Shown: positions 33,682 to 43,341 of the stretch, piece by piece
Numbering within the stretch: the first letter of the stretch is position 1
Layout of the letters: each line of letters opens with the position of its first letter
Assembly (NCBI RefSeq): GCF_030250645.1
Contig: NZ_JASSVS010000003.1
Coordinates: 124,001-188,000, forward strand
Direction: 5' to 3'
Length of the DNA: 64,000 nucleotides
Origin: Marinobacter azerbaijanicus
Lineage (GTDB): Bacteria; Pseudomonadota; Gammaproteobacteria; Pseudomonadales; Oleiphilaceae
Notes under the pieces: generated by a model
What the model saw: only the letters and a program-made list of their open reading frames with translations
Databases searched by the model: none
What the model was told of the DNA's origin: nothing
Position numbers and translations under genes: made by a program

Positions 33682-33706
33682 GATGGAACTTTGGTGTAGT
33701 GGTTCT

Positions 33707-35479
33707 ATGAAGTTGAATCGGTTTTACAGGGACGAGCTTAGCTTTCTGCGCTTGCAGGGACGGGAGTTCGCGGATGCGCATCCACAATTGACTCGTTTCC
33801 TGTCTGAGCAGAGCACAGACCCAGATGTCGAACGGCTGCTGGAGGGGTTTGCGTTTCTGACAGGGAAGCTCCGTGAGAAGGTCGAGGATGAATTTCCGGA
33901 GCTGACGCATTCGCTGCTGAACATGTTGTGGCCGAACTATCTGCGGCCGGTGCCGAGCTGCACCATCATGCGGTTTGATCCGCAGTTGCATGCCATCAGT
34001 GAGCGCCAGCGGGTTGAGCGGCATACCGAGGTCAAGAGCCGGCCGCTCGGCGATGCGACACGGCAGACCCAGTGCCGGTTCCGCACCTGTCGGGCGGTGG
34101 ATGTATTTCCGGTGAGTGTGGCGGATGCCCATGCGGAGCATTCGCGGGAAGTGTCGTCTGTGACCGTGGATCTGGCTCTGCATACCGACCAGCCGCTGTC
34201 GTCCCTGGGCCTGGATAACCTGCGGTTTTACCTGGGTGGCGAGAGACATATTTCCGAGACGCTGTACCTGTGGCTTAACCAGTACCTGAAGCGTATGGAG
34301 TTGGTGGTCGGGGATTCGGTGTTTTCCATTCCGGCCAGCCAATTGAAGCCGGTGGGGTTTGCCAGTGATGAAGCCCTGTTGCCGTATCCCAAGAACGCCT
34401 ATCCGGGCTACCGGATTCTGCAGGAATACCTGAGTTTCCCGGAAGCGTTCCGCTTTGTGGATATCCAGGGGCTGAAAACGCGGTTGCCGGCGGTGCAGGC
34501 GGATGAGGTCAGCCTGCGCTTCCACTTCAGCCGCATCCTGCCGCCGGATGCGAAGATACGGGAAGAGAATTTCCAGCTTTACTGCACGCCGGCCATCAAT
34601 CTGTTTAGCCACGAGGCCGATCCGGTGGACCTGAATGGGCGCCAGACGGAGTACCGGATCGCGCCGTCCAGTCGCTCGCCGGAGCACTACGAGGTGTTCA
34701 GCATCGAGCAGGTGGAGGGCTGGCTGGAAGGCCGGTCGGGGCGTGGGGAGCCGCGGTTGTACACCGCGTTTGAGAGTTTCCAGCATGAAGTGGAACGGGA
34801 TCGCGGCCGCACCGCCTTGTACTACCGGGTGAAGGCCCGGGAGAGTGTGCGGGGGGATGGGTTTGATCACTACATTTCTTTCGTGCGCGGGGATGAGTCC
34901 GAGTGCATGAACCGTCAGGAAGCAGTGTCGCTGACGCTCACCTGTACCAATCGGCAGTTACCGCATCAATTGGCAGTAGGTGAGATATGCATGGCGACAG
35001 AAACCACGCCGGCGTTTGCCTCGTTCAGCAATATTACCCGGCCCACCCACACCCTGCGGCCGACACTGGATGGCAGCCTGTTGTGGACGTTGATCTCCAA
35101 CCTGTCGCTGAACTATCTGTCGTTGCTGGATGTGGACGCCCTGCGAACGGTGCTGCGAGTCTACGATTTCCGCGCGCTGGTGGACCGCCAGGCGGAGCGG
35201 GTGTCCCAGAAGCGTCTGGCGGGCATCCTGGACATCGGGACGACACCGGTGGACCGGATGGTACGGGGGTTGCCGGTACGGGGCATCCGTTCAGTGATGC
35301 GCTTGGACCAGCAGTCGTTTGCTTCGGAAGGCGACCTTTACCTTTTTGGCACGGTGCTCAGCCAGTTCTTCGCACTCTACGCAAGTATTAATGCATTTCA
35401 CCAACTGGAAGTGGTGAACACAGACAACCAGGAACGGTACACATGGACGTTACAGCAAGGGCAGCAGCCTCTGATGTAG
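33707..35479 (+). CDS. tssF: Type VI baseplate subunit TssF
   Basis: 590 aa from the ATG at 33707 (MKLNRFYRDELSFLR is the classical TssF start). Conserved blocks include SLLNMLWPNYLRPVPS, YRILQEYLSFPEAFRF and RPTLDGSLLWTLISNLSLNY. TssF with TssG and TssK forms the baseplate wedge. The start lies 25 nt after hairpin C2 and lacks a clear Shine-Dalgarno, so the hairpins may affect its translation. tssG starts 37 nt before the tssF stop. Confidence 0.95.
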   Translation: MKLNRFYRDELSFLRLQGREFADAHPQLTRFLSEQSTDPDVERLLEGFAFLTGKLREKVEDEFPELTHSLLNMLWPNYLRPVPSCTIMRFDPQLHAISERQRVERHTEVKSRPLGDATRQTQCRFRTCRAVDVFPVSVADAHAEHSREVSSVTVDLALHTDQPLSSLGLDNLRFYLGGERHISETLYLWLNQYLKRMELVVGDSVFSIPASQLKPVGFASDEALLPYPKNAYPGYRILQEYLSFPEAFRFVDIQGLKTRLPAVQADEVSLRFHFSRILPPDAKIREENFQLYCTPAINLFSHEADPVDLNGRQTEYRIAPSSRSPEHYEVFSIEQVEGWLEGRSGRGEPRLYTAFESFQHEVERDRGRTALYYRVKARESVRGDGFDHYISFVRGDESECMNRQEAVSLTLTCTNRQLPHQLAVGEICMATETTPAFASFSNITRPTHTLRPTLDGSLLWTLISNLSLNYLSLLDVDALRTVLRVYDFRALVDRQAERVSQKRLAGILDIGTTPVDRMVRGLPVRGIRSVMRLDQQSFASEGDLYLFGTVLSQFFALYASINAFHQLEVVNTDNQERYTWTLQQGQQPLM

Positions 35480-36459
35480 CCGAGCTGCAGCCCGTTCTGG
35501 GCAATGCACGGCGCTACAGTTTTTTTCAGCTGGTGGATCTGATCCATCGTCACCACGGTGATGATCTGGAGCGGTCTCAGGACGAACAGCCCCAGCGCGA
35601 GCGTATCCGCTTCTCGGCATCAGCCGGGTTGGGATTTCCGGGCAGTGATGTGGTGTCGGCGGCGTCGCCGGAGCACGAGCATGCCCCCTACCAGCTGGAA
35701 GTAAGCTTCCTGGGGCTTCACGGTTCCCAGTCACCCCTGCCGGGTTACTACCTGGAGGACCTGGCCTGGGAAGCAGGGCAGAACCTGGGCATCCGTCGTC
35801 ATTTCCTGGATTTCTTCAATCACCGGCTGGTGACCCTGTTCCACCGGGCGTGGCGCAAGTATCGCTATTACGTGCGCTTTCAGCCGGAAGCATCGGACGG
35901 CTTTTCCGAGCATATATTTTCCCTGGTTGGGCTGGGCGACCCGCAGGTCCGGGCCGCCACACCGGTCAACTGGTCCAAGATGCTGGCGTACGCCGGGATG
36001 ATGGCAGGCCGGAGCCGCTCGCCGGAGGTGGTCAGCGGTATCATCGGTCACTGTTTTGATCTCGACGATGTGGGCATTGAGCAGTGGGTGTTGCGAAGGG
36101 TGCAGATTCCCCAAGAGCAGCAAACCCGCCTGGGGCAGGCCAATGCCTCCCTGGGTGACGACACATTGGTTGGCTCCGGCATTCGCGACCGCAGCGGCAA
36201 GTTCATCCTGCGTATCCGCAACCTGGATCGGCAGCGATTCGCGGACTTCCTGCCCAATGGTTCTGACCATGACCGATTGGTGAAGCTGGTGGAGTTTATC
36301 ACCCGGGAACAACTCGCCTACGACCTGGAGCTGCAGATGCGCCCCAGGGATGTCAAACCCATGCGAATGGGGGCTGACGTGCGGCTGGGCTGGAACTCGT
36401 TTGTCACCCCGGAAAAGGCAAGGAAGCTGCCAGCCGTAAGACTGCAGATACGCCGTTAG
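35443..36459 (+). CDS. tssG: Type VI baseplate subunit TssG
   Basis: 338 aa. Family marks are YSFFQLVDLIHR near the N terminus, FLGLHGSQSPLPGYYLE, FLDFFNHRLVTLFHRAW and the C-terminal TRLGWNSF-like block (RLGWNSFVTP). It is the partner of TssF in the wedge complex. It overlaps tssF by 37 nt and precedes the FHA gene by 31 nt. The product is full length with no irregularities. Confidence 0.95.
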   Translation: MDVTARAAASDVAELQPVLGNARRYSFFQLVDLIHRHHGDDLERSQDEQPQRERIRFSASAGLGFPGSDVVSAASPEHEHAPYQLEVSFLGLHGSQSPLPGYYLEDLAWEAGQNLGIRRHFLDFFNHRLVTLFHRAWRKYRYYVRFQPEASDGFSEHIFSLVGLGDPQVRAATPVNWSKMLAYAGMMAGRSRSPEVVSGIIGHCFDLDDVGIEQWVLRRVQIPQEQQTRLGQANASLGDDTLVGSGIRDRSGKFILRIRNLDRQRFADFLPNGSDHDRLVKLVEFITREQLAYDLELQMRPRDVKPMRMGADVRLGWNSFVTPEKARKLPAVRLQIRR

Positions 36460-36490
36460 GCCCAAAGGACTGAAGACAAGGAAACCGGAT

Positions 36491-37816
36491 ATGGAACATC
36501 AACAGACCCGCAGCCTGAAACTGGTGGTCAGCAACCCCACCCAGGTCGCCAGCGGCCTCGCCCGGGAATATGTGTTCGGTGTCAGCGGCGGCTCAATAGG
36601 CAGCGCCGGCAGTGACACCTGGCAATTGTCCTCCCACCGTACCGGTGCTGTGGCCGGCCATGCCGAAGTGCGCTTCATGGACGGTGTGTTTTGCCTGATC
36701 GACCGCAGTGGCCGTACCTACGTCAACAGCGGCACGCAGCCGGTAGGCCGTGGGCGACGGGCCCGTCTGAAGAGCGGCGACACCATTACCATTGGCCGTT
36801 ATCAACTCAGGGCAGAAGTACTCTCCGGCCAGCGCCAGCAAGGCATCCTGCCGTCGGAAACCGATGACGTCAGCCTGGTGAACGTGGAAGAAGGCGAACT
36901 GATGCGGGCCGGGAAGCCGAACCCGGAAATCGTTGGCGATGAACCGTTGCATGGCTTGCAGTCGGCACCTGGCGAAACCGTCAGCGACGACCCCTTGCTG
37001 GCCTGGACTGACGACACCCGGAGCCGTGACGAGGCTGCCAGTCGTGAGCAGGATTTCCTGCTGGCGGACAAATCGGAGTGGCATGCCAGCGACGGCGAGG
37101 CAACCGATGAGTACCGCGAAAACCGTGATGTAGCCATTGGTCTGCCCATGAGAAAAGGAGAGCGTGACAGGATGTCCGAGACCACCAAACCGGCACGCCG
37201 CCGGGAGAGCAACGACCAGAGCCGCCAGCATATCAGCGGTGCCCCCCTGTTGCGGGGCATGGATACTGAACTGGGATTCGCCGACAGCAATGAAATGCGC
37301 CTGTTCCTGGAAGAGGCCGGCCAGACCCTGAAAGCTACAGTGGAAGGCCTGCTGGCTCTGCACCAGGGCGAGGACAGCCGTCACCAGGCCCTGCGCACGC
37401 GTCTGCAGCCCATCGAAGACAATCCATTGCGTCTGGGCGAAGACTACAGCGAAACCGTGCAGACCCTGTTCGCCAGCCAGCGCAGCCCGGTTCACCTGTC
37501 CGCCCCGGCGGCAGTCAGCGAGAGCCTGCAAAGCCTGCATCATCACCAGCTCGCCACCCGGACCGCCATCCGCGAAGGGCTGGATGCCATTCTGCACGCC
37601 TTCTCACCAGAGGCGTTACTGCGTCGCTTCCACGGTTATCGCCGTGGGCTGAAGACCGACGAAGACGAGAGCAACTGGGCATGGGAAATGTACCGACACT
37701 ATTACCGAGAACTGAGTTCCAGTCGTCAGCAGGGCTTCGAGCGCCTTTTTCAGGAGGTGTTCGACCAGGCTTATGATCAACAACTGCGCCAATTACAGAG
37801 GGAGAACCTGTCGTGA
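36491..37816 (+). CDS. tagH: Type VI secretion FHA-domain protein TagH
   Basis: 441 aa. The N-terminal ~110 residues form a forkhead-associated domain (SIGSAGSDTWQLSS, HAEVRFMDGVFCLID, YVNSG, LKSGDTITIGRYQL), which binds phosphothreonine. A variable acidic linker (about 115-250) follows, then the T6SS-specific C-terminal helical domain, with ALLRRFHGYRRGLKTDEDE and a YHYYRELSS-like segment. In systems with PpkA/PppA the FHA protein is a phospho-switch. No such kinase or phosphatase gene is in this cluster, so control by phosphorylation is uncertain. It overlaps tssJ by 4 nt. Confidence 0.9.
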   Translation: MEHQQTRSLKLVVSNPTQVASGLAREYVFGVSGGSIGSAGSDTWQLSSHRTGAVAGHAEVRFMDGVFCLIDRSGRTYVNSGTQPVGRGRRARLKSGDTITIGRYQLRAEVLSGQRQQGILPSETDDVSLVNVEEGELMRAGKPNPEIVGDEPLHGLQSAPGETVSDDPLLAWTDDTRSRDEAASREQDFLLADKSEWHASDGEATDEYRENRDVAIGLPMRKGERDRMSETTKPARRRESNDQSRQHISGAPLLRGMDTELGFADSNEMRLFLEEAGQTLKATVEGLLALHQGEDSRHQALRTRLQPIEDNPLRLGEDYSETVQTLFASQRSPVHLSAPAAVSESLQSLHHHQLATRTAIREGLDAILHAFSPEALLRRFHGYRRGLKTDEDESNWAWEMYRHYYRELSSSRQQGFERLFQEVFDQAYDQQLRQLQRENLS

Positions 37817-38346
37817 AGTACTGCAAATGGAGTTTGCTGGTCGCCATTCTCGTTTTGGTGGGGTGTAGCACCCCCTACAACGCCGTTACCAAAACCGCCA
37901 AGGTGATATGGGACCCGGACATCCCCGTGGGCTATCCGGAAGACCTGCCCAGCCGTGTGGATCTGACCATGCTGGCGGAGCCGGATGTGAACCCCAACGA
38001 ATCTCTGGCGCCCACGCCGATCGCGTTCCAGATTATACAGATGCGGGACAGCTCGCGGCTGATGGCGGCGGATTTCGACCAGTTGCTGGGAGAGCTGGAA
38101 CCATCCCTGGGCCGCAACTACGTGGACCACAGCGATTACACCCTGGTGCCGGGACAGTTCAAGTTCATTGAACCGTTCGAGATAGCCGAAGACACCCGTT
38201 TTATTGGTGTGATCGCCTTCTATGCCTACCCTAACCTGTCCCAATGGAAAAAGGTGGTGAAGGTGGACCCCATAGGTAGTCGTTACCACCTGCTGGTCAA
38301 CCTGCGTGAGCGTGAAGTCAAACTCAGAAGGTCGGATGAGTCCTGA
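37813..38346 (+). CDS. tssJ: Type VI secretion lipoprotein TssJ
   Basis: 177 aa with a GTG start overlapping the tagH stop. The signal peptide ends in the lipobox LVLVGC (Cys at about residue 18), so it is anchored in the outer membrane. The mature domain has the TssJ beta-sandwich pattern with PIAFQIIQMRDSSRLMAADF and the late FIGVIAFYAYPN strand. It binds the periplasmic tip of TssM. The stop overlaps the tssK start. Confidence 0.94.
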   Translation: MKYCKWSLLVAILVLVGCSTPYNAVTKTAKVIWDPDIPVGYPEDLPSRVDLTMLAEPDVNPNESLAPTPIAFQIIQMRDSSRLMAADFDQLLGELEPSLGRNYVDHSDYTLVPGQFKFIEPFEIAEDTRFIGVIAFYAYPNLSQWKKVVKVDPIGSRYHLLVNLREREVKLRRSDES

Positions 38347-39680
38347 TGTCTGCAACCAATCGAGTCGTCTGGAGTGATGGTCTTTTTATCAAACCCCAGC
38401 ACTTCCAGCAGCAACAAAGATACCTGGAACACCAGATCAACGAGCGGGCTCTGGCGGTTTCCGATTATCTTTACGGTTTCAGTGATCTGGAACTGAACGC
38501 GGAATACCTGAGCTTTGGCCGGGTAGGCCTGGTCAGGGCCAGTGGACTGTTCCCGGATGGCACCCGTTTCTGCCTGCCCCAGGACGATGTGATGCCAGAG
38601 CCCCTGGAAATCACCGACGCCTCCGTGGCCAACCAGGTGGTGTACCTGGCCCTGCCACTGGGCAGTGAGAGCCTGGCGGAAGTGGAGTGGCCGGAAGCCG
38701 CTATCGCGGGCCGTTTCCGCGCCCAGAGCGAGGAAATCCGCGATCTGCATTCCATTGATGGCGATTCCCACACCATCGACGTGGCCCGGGTGGCGCCGAA
38801 GCTGATGCTGGAACGGGACGACCGCAGCGCCTATGCGGCCCTGGCCATTGGCCGGATCCTGGAAAAGCGCCCGGACGGCAGCCTGGTGATGGACCCGAAC
38901 TTCATCCCCACCATGCTCAGTGTACGGGCGGCGCCCCGGCTGCAACGGTTCGTCGGGGAAATGGCCGGGCTGATGCGCGAGCGCGCCAAGAACATTGCCG
39001 AGCGCGTGGGAGCACCGGGGCAGGGCGGCGTGGCGGATGTGGCGGATTTCATGCTGCTGCAGATGCTCAACCGCGCCCATCCCCGATTCCTGCACCTGGC
39101 GCGGTTGCGGCAGTTGCATCCGGAGCGCCTCTACGAGGCGTTGCTGGAGCTGTGCGGCGAGTTGGTGACCTTTACCGACGAGAACCGCCTGCCCCAGGAA
39201 TACACCGCCTATGATCACGACCTGCCGGAGGATTCCTTCACGCCGCTGATGCAGGTATTGAGGCAATCGCTGAGTACGGTGCTGGAGCCGCGGGCACTGG
39301 CCATCCAGCTGCAGCAGCGCCAGTACGGCCTCACAGTGGCGCCGATCCAGGATGCACAGCTGATCGGCCAGGCAGAGTTCATCCTGGCGGTGAAAGCGGA
39401 TATGCCGCTGGACGACCTGCGCAAGCAGTTCACCCAGCAATGCAAGGTGGCGTCGGTGGAGAAAATCCGCGATCTCATCAGTCTGCAACTGCCCGGGATT
39501 CCGCTGTCGGTCCTGCCGGTGGCGCCCCGCCAGTTGCCGTATCACGCCGGGTTCGTGTACTTCCGGCTGGACGACCAGAGCCAGGCCTGGCAGATGCTCG
39601 ACAACGCCAGCGGTTTTGCCTTCCACGTGGCCGGCAGTTTCCCCGGCCTGGAAATGCAGTTCTGGGCAATCAGGAGCTAG
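38346..39680 (+). CDS. tssK: Type VI baseplate-membrane linker TssK
   Basis: 444 aa, the standard length. It starts with the characteristic VVWSDGLFIKPQHFQQQ, then YGFSDLELN, and the C-terminal part has HAGFVYFRLD. TssK trimers connect the TssFG wedges to the TssL/TssM cytoplasmic domains. It is part of an uninterrupted tagH-tssJ-tssK-tssL stretch with 1-4 nt overlaps or gaps. Confidence 0.96.
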   Translation: MSATNRVVWSDGLFIKPQHFQQQQRYLEHQINERALAVSDYLYGFSDLELNAEYLSFGRVGLVRASGLFPDGTRFCLPQDDVMPEPLEITDASVANQVVYLALPLGSESLAEVEWPEAAIAGRFRAQSEEIRDLHSIDGDSHTIDVARVAPKLMLERDDRSAYAALAIGRILEKRPDGSLVMDPNFIPTMLSVRAAPRLQRFVGEMAGLMRERAKNIAERVGAPGQGGVADVADFMLLQMLNRAHPRFLHLARLRQLHPERLYEALLELCGELVTFTDENRLPQEYTAYDHDLPEDSFTPLMQVLRQSLSTVLEPRALAIQLQQRQYGLTVAPIQDAQLIGQAEFILAVKADMPLDDLRKQFTQQCKVASVEKIRDLISLQLPGIPLSVLPVAPRQLPYHAGFVYFRLDDQSQAWQMLDNASGFAFHVAGSFPGLEMQFWAIRS

Positions 39681-39683
39681 ATC

Positions 39684-40511
39684 ATGGCAGATGCACCGGT
39701 GATGGATTCACCTAACGGCAATATGGAAGCAGGTGGCAGTGCGTTTGACGACTTGATGTTCAGGGGCAGCCACCCCGATGGGCATATGGGCGATCGGGGC
39801 TTTGGCAATGACCAGTTCCAGCTGCGGGGTCTTGAGGATAACCGGCTGATCGATGCGGCCACGCCTTTGTTGGGCCTGGTTATCCGGGTGCGCAGACTGG
39901 CAGACTTTCGTGGTGTGGAAGGTCTGTACCAGCAGGTGGTGGACGAAGTCGCCGCCATCGACCGGGAGCTGGTTGAGCAGGGCTATGAGCGCCCGACTGT
40001 GGTGGCCTATCGCTACGTGCTCTGTGCCTTTATCGACGAGGCGGTACTCGGCACCGACTGGGGCGCCCACAGCGTGTGGTCCCAGCATTCACTGCTGTCC
40101 CGCTTCCACAACGAAACCTGGGGTGGCGAGAAGGTATTCGCCATCACCGCCCGCATGGAGCAGGAACCGGAGCGTTACCTCGACATGCTGGAGTTCATCC
40201 ACCTGTGCCTGTGCCTCGGATTCGAGGGCCGCTACAAGGTGATGACCAATGGCCGGGACGAATACGAACAGATTATCCGTGGGCTGCACGAACAGATTCG
40301 CGGGCTGCGTCGAGCCGAGGAACCGCAACCCCTTTCCAGCGCACTGGATAACGTTACCCCCGCCCGCAACCGTCTGCGGACCGGCCTCCCCCTGTGGGGC
40401 GCTGGTGGTCTTTTTGTGGCGGCCATGGCCGGGGTATACACGCTTTACAACATAGCGCTGAACGAACGCATCAGGGATGTGCTCAGCGTACTGGAACAAC
40501 TCCCGAAATAA
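39684..40511 (+). CDS. tssL: Type VI secretion inner-membrane protein TssL (DotU, short form)
   Basis: 275 aa. The cytoplasmic DotU domain has YVLCAFIDEAVLGTDWG, LLSRFHNETWGGEKVF and HLCLCLGFEGRY, followed by one C-terminal membrane segment (about residues 238-258) and a short periplasmic tail. There is no OmpA-type peptidoglycan-binding extension, so wall anchoring would need another protein, and none is encoded here. The gene ends 10 nt before the clpV start codon. Confidence 0.95.
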   Translation: MADAPVMDSPNGNMEAGGSAFDDLMFRGSHPDGHMGDRGFGNDQFQLRGLEDNRLIDAATPLLGLVIRVRRLADFRGVEGLYQQVVDEVAAIDRELVEQGYERPTVVAYRYVLCAFIDEAVLGTDWGAHSVWSQHSLLSRFHNETWGGEKVFAITARMEQEPERYLDMLEFIHLCLCLGFEGRYKVMTNGRDEYEQIIRGLHEQIRGLRRAEEPQPLSSALDNVTPARNRLRTGLPLWGAGGLFVAAMAGVYTLYNIALNERIRDVLSVLEQLPK

Positions 40512-40521
40512 GGAGATCATT

Positions 40522-43164
40522 GTGATTCGGGTAGAACTGCCGGCGCTGATTGGGCGCCTCAACGAGATTTGCCGTCAGGGGCTGGAGAGCTCGGCGGCCT
40601 TGTGTATCAGCCGCCAGGGAGCGGAGATCACCCCTGCTCACCTGCTGTTCAAGCTGCTGGAAACGCCGTTTACCGACGTGCGCCAGATTCTGGAAAGCAC
40701 CGGTATTGAACACCACACACTGCAACCGGTTGTGGGGGAAAGCCTCAATGGTGAGCCCCAGTCCGCCGAACCGTACCCGTCATTCTCGCCGTTGTTGATT
40801 GAGCTGCTGCAGGATGCCTGGCTTATGGCCTCCACCGAACTGGGCCACACCGACCTGCGCTCCGGTGCCATCATGCTGGCACTGCTGATGAATGCAGACC
40901 GCTACCTGATGCCCCAGGTCAGCCAGCGCCTGAAAGACATCAACCGGGAGCAACTGCGCCGGCAGTTCGATTCCATGACCCGGGGCTCGGTAGAGCAGCC
41001 CCGCGCGGAGGATGGCCCGAGTGCCGCCAATCAGGCGCAGGTGGATATGGACCCGCTCAAGCGTTACGCCACCGATTTCACCAGGCTGGCACGGGATAGA
41101 AAGCTGGACCCGGTGGTGTGCCGCGATGCGGAAATCGACCAGATGATCGACATCCTCTGCCGTCGCCGCAAGAACAACCCCATTGTTGTCGGCGATGCCG
41201 GTGTGGGCAAAAGTGCCGTTGTTGAGGGCCTGGCCCTGCGCATCGTCAACGGAGATGTGCCCGAGCGCCTGACCTGTGTGGAGCTTTGGACCCTGGACAT
41301 GGGCGCATTGCAGGCTGGTGCATCGGTGAAAGGTGAATTTGAAAAGCGCCTGAAAGGCGTGATCGAAGCTGTCAAAAGCTCCGCCACCCCGATCATCCTG
41401 TTTATCGACGAAGCCCACACTCTGATCGGCGCCGGCAACAGCGAAGGCGGCTCCGACGCCGCCAACCTGCTCAAACCGGCTCTGGCCCGTGGCGAGCTGC
41501 GGACAATAGCAGCCACCACCTGGCGCGAGTACAAGAAATACTTCGAGAAAGACCCGGCCCTGAGCCGCCGTTTCCAACCCGTCGCGCTGGATGAGCCAAC
41601 CCCGGCCCAGGCGGTGCATATTCTCCGTGGTTTGCGCACCGTCTATGAAAAGGCCCATCAGGTACTGATCGCCGACAGCGCCCTGAAAGCGGCCGCCGAC
41701 ATGTCCGCCCGTTACCTGGCCGGCCGCCAGCTCCCGGACAAGGCCATCGACGTGCTCGACACCGCCTGCGCCCGGGTCAGCCTCAACCTGAGCACACCCC
41801 CGCGCCGTCTCAGCCACGTGCGCAGCGAACTTCACCAGCTGGGTATGGAGCAGGAACTGATGACCCGCGAACAGACCCTGGGGCAAGCCATCGACCACCA
41901 GCGCGAGGACGAGCTGACCCAACGCCTGGAAGCCCTGCGTGTGGAGTTGGAAGAACTGGAACAGCGCTGGAACGACCAGCGTGAACTGGTGGCGCGCCTG
42001 GTGGACATCCGCGAGCAACTGCTGAGCGAAGACACGACAGACGCAGAACCGGAAGCAGCGACGGAAGAGGTCACGCCGGAAACCCACGAAGAGCGTCCGG
42101 ACCTGAAAAGCGAAGCCGCCGCTATCGAACAGGAACTGGCGGAACTGCAGGCGGACGAACCCCTGGTGCATGCCCGTGTGGATGCCCGCCAGGTGGCCGA
42201 AGTTATCGCCGACTGGACCGGTATCCCGGTCAACCGTATGACCGCCGACGAGCTGGAGAAAATCACCCGCCTGCCGGAGTACCTGCAATCCCACATCAAG
42301 GGCCAGGACACCGCCATTAGCGCGCTGCACCAGCATCTGCTTACTGCCCGCGCCGACCTGCGCCGCCCCGGTCGCCCCATGGGCGCCTTCCTGCTGGCCG
42401 GCCCCAGCGGTGTGGGTAAAACCGAAACCGTGGTGCAACTGGCCGAACTGCTCTACGGCGGCCGCCAGTTCCTCACCACCATCAACATGTCCGAATACCA
42501 GGAGAAACACACCGTCTCCCGCCTGATCGGCTCACCGCCGGGCTACGTGGGCTTCGGTGAAGGCGGCATCCTCACCGAGGCCATCCGCCAGAAGCCCTAT
42601 TCGGTCGTGCTGCTCGACGAAGTCGAAAAAGCCCACCCGGAAGTCCTCAACCTATTCTACCAGGCCTTCGACAAAGGCGAAATGGCCGACGGCGAAGGCC
42701 GCCTGATCGACTGCAAGAACGTGGTGTTCTTCCTCACCTCGAACCTGGGCTACCAGACCATCGTCAGACACGCCGACGAGCCGGCAAAAATCGAAGAAGC
42801 CCTGTACCCGGAACTGGCCGACTTCTTCAAACCGGCACTGCTGGCACGCATGGAAGTCGTGCCCTACCTGCCGCTGGGCGAAGACACCCTCAACCGCATC
42901 GTCGCCGACAAACTCGACCGCCTGGCCACCCAGATCGGCGACCGTTACCACACCACAGTGGAACTGGAAGACGGCCTGGTAGAAGCCATCCGCAGCCGTG
43001 CCACCCGAAGTGAGAACGGCGCACGGATGCTGGAGTCGATCATCGAGGGTGAACTGTTGCCGCCGGTATCGCTGGCGTTGCTGGAGAAGCTGGCCGCCCG
43101 GGAGCCAGTCACCAAAGTGACCCTCGGTGTTGAAGACAACAAGTTCACCGGAACCGTTGCCTGA
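40522..43164 (+). CDS. tssH: Type VI sheath-disassembly ATPase TssH (ClpV)
   Basis: 880 aa from a GTG at 40522 with AAGGAG 6 nt upstream. It has an N-terminal Clp-N domain that recognises TssC, then two AAA+ modules: Walker A GDAGVGKSA (about residue 230) and GPSGVGKTE (about 630), Walker B LFIDEAHTLIG and VVLLDEVEKAHPEV. A middle coiled coil with an acidic insert (about residues 505-550) is ClpV-like. It recycles contracted sheath. The gene is followed by hairpin copy D and its decayed neighbour. Confidence 0.96.
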   Translation: MIRVELPALIGRLNEICRQGLESSAALCISRQGAEITPAHLLFKLLETPFTDVRQILESTGIEHHTLQPVVGESLNGEPQSAEPYPSFSPLLIELLQDAWLMASTELGHTDLRSGAIMLALLMNADRYLMPQVSQRLKDINREQLRRQFDSMTRGSVEQPRAEDGPSAANQAQVDMDPLKRYATDFTRLARDRKLDPVVCRDAEIDQMIDILCRRRKNNPIVVGDAGVGKSAVVEGLALRIVNGDVPERLTCVELWTLDMGALQAGASVKGEFEKRLKGVIEAVKSSATPIILFIDEAHTLIGAGNSEGGSDAANLLKPALARGELRTIAATTWREYKKYFEKDPALSRRFQPVALDEPTPAQAVHILRGLRTVYEKAHQVLIADSALKAAADMSARYLAGRQLPDKAIDVLDTACARVSLNLSTPPRRLSHVRSELHQLGMEQELMTREQTLGQAIDHQREDELTQRLEALRVELEELEQRWNDQRELVARLVDIREQLLSEDTTDAEPEAATEEVTPETHEERPDLKSEAAAIEQELAELQADEPLVHARVDARQVAEVIADWTGIPVNRMTADELEKITRLPEYLQSHIKGQDTAISALHQHLLTARADLRRPGRPMGAFLLAGPSGVGKTETVVQLAELLYGGRQFLTTINMSEYQEKHTVSRLIGSPPGYVGFGEGGILTEAIRQKPYSVVLLDEVEKAHPEVLNLFYQAFDKGEMADGEGRLIDCKNVVFFLTSNLGYQTIVRHADEPAKIEEALYPELADFFKPALLARMEVVPYLPLGEDTLNRIVADKLDRLATQIGDRYHTTVELEDGLVEAIRSRATRSENGARMLESIIEGELLPPVSLALLEKLAAREPVTKVTLGVEDNKFTGTVA

Positions 43165-43182
43165 GGCAGCGCGAAAGTAGCG

Positions 43183-43287
43183 CACCGTGGGGTTGAGCTT
43201 GCCAAAACCCTGCGGAGCCATGGATGGTGGAGCGGAGCCTACAGGGACGTATCCACGGCGTGTTTTGGCAAGCTCAACCCCACGGTG
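43183..43287. repeat. Long intergenic hairpin, family 1, copy D
   Basis: Perfect 26-bp arms (43183-43208 with 43262-43287) around a 53-nt core containing TGCGGAGCCATGGATGG and GACGTATCCACGGCGTG. The core aligns with copies B and C1, while the arm (with GGGGTTGAGCTTGCC) is locus-specific. It starts 18 nt after the clpV stop and lacks a T run, so it is not a simple terminator. Confidence 0.9.
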
Positions 43288-43341
43288 TGCGGGCGGTAAA
43301 CGAGAGTGGAGCGCACAGGGATGTATTCACAGCGTGTTTCG
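43286..43341 (+). repeat. Decayed partial copy of the family 1 core
   Basis: Adjacent to copy D. The stretch 43305-43338 resembles the second half of the family 1 core; it shares GTATTCACAGCGTGTTT exactly with copy B. The first half is only weakly recognisable, and no complementary arms flank it. It suggests a tandem insertion that has lost its stem. Confidence 0.6.

Noticed and set aside
33638..34870. 410-codon open frame on the minus strand opposite tssF
   Set aside because: Shadow of tssF; the start of the open frame lies within the tssF coding sequence and the product is Arg/His/Pro-rich without motifs.
38283..39626. 447-codon open frame on the minus strand opposite tssK
   Set aside because: Shadow of tssK: same reasons, no domain pattern and no ribosome site.
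40780..42510. 576-codon open frame on the minus strand opposite clpV
   Set aside because: The plus-strand protein is a clear ClpV. The antisense frame is His/Gln/Val-rich low-complexity sequence without motifs, as expected from codon-biased high-GC DNA.
19162..43287. Hairpins as insertion sequences or CRISPR repeats
   Set aside because: There is no transposase, no obvious target duplication and no regular repeat-spacer pattern. They are single hairpins at scattered intergenic sites.
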